Below are positions 42,566 to 43,612 of a stretch of 43,612 nucleotides of DNA, one piece after another (the first letter of the stretch is position 1; each line of letters begins with the position of its first letter). Under the pieces are notes generated by a model. The model ran no database searches. It saw nothing but the letters and a program-made list of their open reading frames with translations, and was not told where the DNA came from. The position numbers and the translations under genes were made by a program. The DNA is from an uncultured Alphaproteobacteria bacterium. GTDB lineage: Bacteria; Pseudomonadota; Alphaproteobacteria; RF32; CAG-239. The stretch spans positions 1-43,612 of the forward strand of contig CALXYB010000012.1 of NCBI GenBank assembly GCA_944392835.1. Direction: 5' to 3'.

Positions 42566-43396
42566 TTAGCGTAATTCAACAATCTCCTTCAAATGTGCAA
42601 AATCTTCTTCGCGGCAGACAATCTGAATATCCTTAACTTTCAGGTTTTCATCAAAATCTTCTGGAGAACATTCCGTCAACAACTTGCCCGTAATATAATT
42701 TCTAAAGCCGAACCCCATTGCCTGCAACATTGGCCAAGAACCGGCCATATCCCATATAAATGAGCCGAAATAATACCCTCTGCCGCGCGCCGTAACCATA
42801 TAAAAGAAATGCACAACACAAGAATAAAAACTGATAAATGTATCCTTGGAAAGATTGGCTCGCTCACTTATCTTAACAAACCACGAATTATCAAATATGA
42901 CAGATAAAGGAGATAATTCTTTTTTATGCACGATAATATCTTTTTCTGCCCCCATACCGAAATTCTCAATCCAATACACGTTGTTGCCATCAAAATAAAC
43001 CAGTTGATGTGTTGCTGGCAGACAAATTGCCCCTAAATAGGGCTTCATATTTTTCAAAACCCCAACAGATATGGCATAACACGGCATCTGCAATTCATAC
43101 ATCTGCGTCCCGTCTATCGGATCAATAACAAACTGATACTCGGCATCTTTTAGCCTTGCAAATTTATCTTTTCCGAGCTTTGCCGTTGTTTCCTCATCAA
43201 CAATAACGTAATTAAGTTTCGAAAACTCTTTCTCAATAAAACGATAAAATTCTTCACTGAGTTCCTTATCCGTCTTAGTAACAACGGAAGAAACCGCCTC
43301 ATCCTTAAAATCAGCATTAAAACCATCCATCCCCTGTGCATTATTTAAGGAGATTTTGTTTGCCATCTGCATAAATTCAAGAATTTTATCAATCAT
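42566..43396 (-). CDS. Inositol monophosphatase family phosphatase
   Basis: 276 aa. IMPase metal-site motifs are present: Glu in VIVDEETT, DPIDGT in VIDPIDGTQMYE, and the second Asp in WDMAGSWPML. The family hydrolyses inositol-1-phosphate, histidinol phosphate, 3'-phosphoadenosine nucleotides or sugar phosphates; the substrate cannot be fixed from these motifs. An AAGGATAT ribosome site precedes the ATG. Two tiny membrane genes and tRNA-fMet lie downstream on the same strand, and the rRNA operon end lies upstream. Confidence 0.85.
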   Translation of the reverse strand: MIDKILEFMQMANKISLNNAQGMDGFNADFKDEAVSSVVTKTDKELSEEFYRFIEKEFSKLNYVIVDEETTAKLGKDKFARLKDAEYQFVIDPIDGTQMYELQMPCYAISVGVLKNMKPYLGAICLPATHQLVYFDGNNVYWIENFGMGAEKDIIVHKKELSPLSVIFDNSWFVKISERANLSKDTFISFYSCVVHFFYMVTARGRGYYFGSFIWDMAGSWPMLQAMGFGFRNYITGKLLTECSPEDFDENLKVKDIQIVCREEDFAHLKEIVELR

Positions 43397-43487
43397 ACTT
43401 GCATATCCTTGTTAAGTTGAAAACATAACAAGTAAAGCATAGACAACTAAAAAAGTAAAATGGAAAACAACCGGTTTAAACGCAAAA

Positions 43488-43520
43488 GAAGAGCCCCTTA
43501 CAAAGGAGTAAGGGGTTCTA
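43488..43520 (-). terminator. Terminator of the rRNA operon
   Basis: 11-bp stem gagccccttac (43491-43501) / gtaaggggttc (43508-43518), with TTCTTTT following on the minus strand. It is about 45 nt past the 5S rRNA end. Confidence 0.85.
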
Positions 43521-43564
43521 AAAAAAACTAAAATAAACAAGAAGAAGTTTGTACGATGATTAGA

Positions 43565-43612
43565 AGACCTGGCAGCGACCTACTCTCCCGTGTCTTAAGA
43601 CAAAGTACCATG
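43565..43612 (-). rRNA. 5S rRNA, 3' fragment (cut by the window edge)
   Basis: The minus strand reads ...TACTTTGTCTTAAGACACGG GAGAGTAGGTCGCTGCCAGG TCT, the conserved 3' part of bacterial 5S rRNA ending in GCCAGGTCT. Only about 48 nt are inside the window. A leftward rRNA operon therefore continues beyond the right edge. Confidence 0.93.

Overview
This is an AT-rich chromosomal segment that looks alphaproteobacterial. The evidence is a MipZ-type division inhibitor, a CckA hybrid kinase at the end of a fliQ-fliR-flhB flagellar export cluster, a HdaA-type DnaA-related ATPase beside it, and an SOS operator of the alphaproteobacterial type (GAAC-N7-GAAC) before umuDC. High-molecular-weight rubredoxin, FeoAB ferrous iron uptake and CstA hint at a host-associated or low-oxygen lifestyle (inference). 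The species cannot be named from the sequence alone; an uncultured gut-type alphaproteobacterium is my best guess.

Left part (1-11.3 kb): tRNA-His; a SPOR-tailed D,D-carboxypeptidase with mipZ and a small membrane protein; phosphoglucomutase overlapping a secreted TM1410/GH114-like protein; then fliQ, fliR, flhB, cckA and hdaA, all rightward and nearly without gaps. This run combines wall remodelling, division-site placement, flagellar export, CtrA-pathway signalling and replication control.

Middle (11.3-28.2 kb): a lipid A phosphoethanolamine transferase, then a TetR regulator with an RND efflux pair (no outer membrane channel here); an S66 L,D-carboxypeptidase; an SOS-controlled umuDC pair whose UmuD is already in the UmuD' form and lacks its catalytic dyad; a histidine phosphatase; SlyX, a flavin reductase-rubredoxin fusion and a guanylate-kinase-like protein; CstA; a porin; a GT2 glycosyltransferase; and a small membrane protein of unknown role.

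A 255-bp unit is repeated in tandem downstream of tRNA-Pro(CGG) at 28.2-28.8 kb. Each copy carries the last 25 nt of the tRNA and its terminator, in an architecture like the E. coli tyrT repeats. After it come a HAD phosphatase, a strongly promoted Pro-rich lipoprotein, a patatin, a FeoA-FeoB fusion, two small lipoproteins and a BioG-like esterase.

Right part (35.4-42.1 kb): a compact accessory block that looks AT-richer than its surroundings. It has a tandem-AAA ATPase followed by a PD-(D/E)XK nuclease-like protein (rightward), facing a leftward trio (a membrane-anchored small protein, an uncharacterised 249-aa protein and an RNase J-like metallo-hydrolase). A WYL regulator is divergent from the trio, with a perfect palindrome between them. 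This is the best candidate for an undescribed nucleic-acid-processing or defence system. The window ends with initiator tRNA-fMet, two overlooked single-helix membrane proteins, an inositol-monophosphatase-family enzyme, and the 3' end of a 5S rRNA gene with its terminator.
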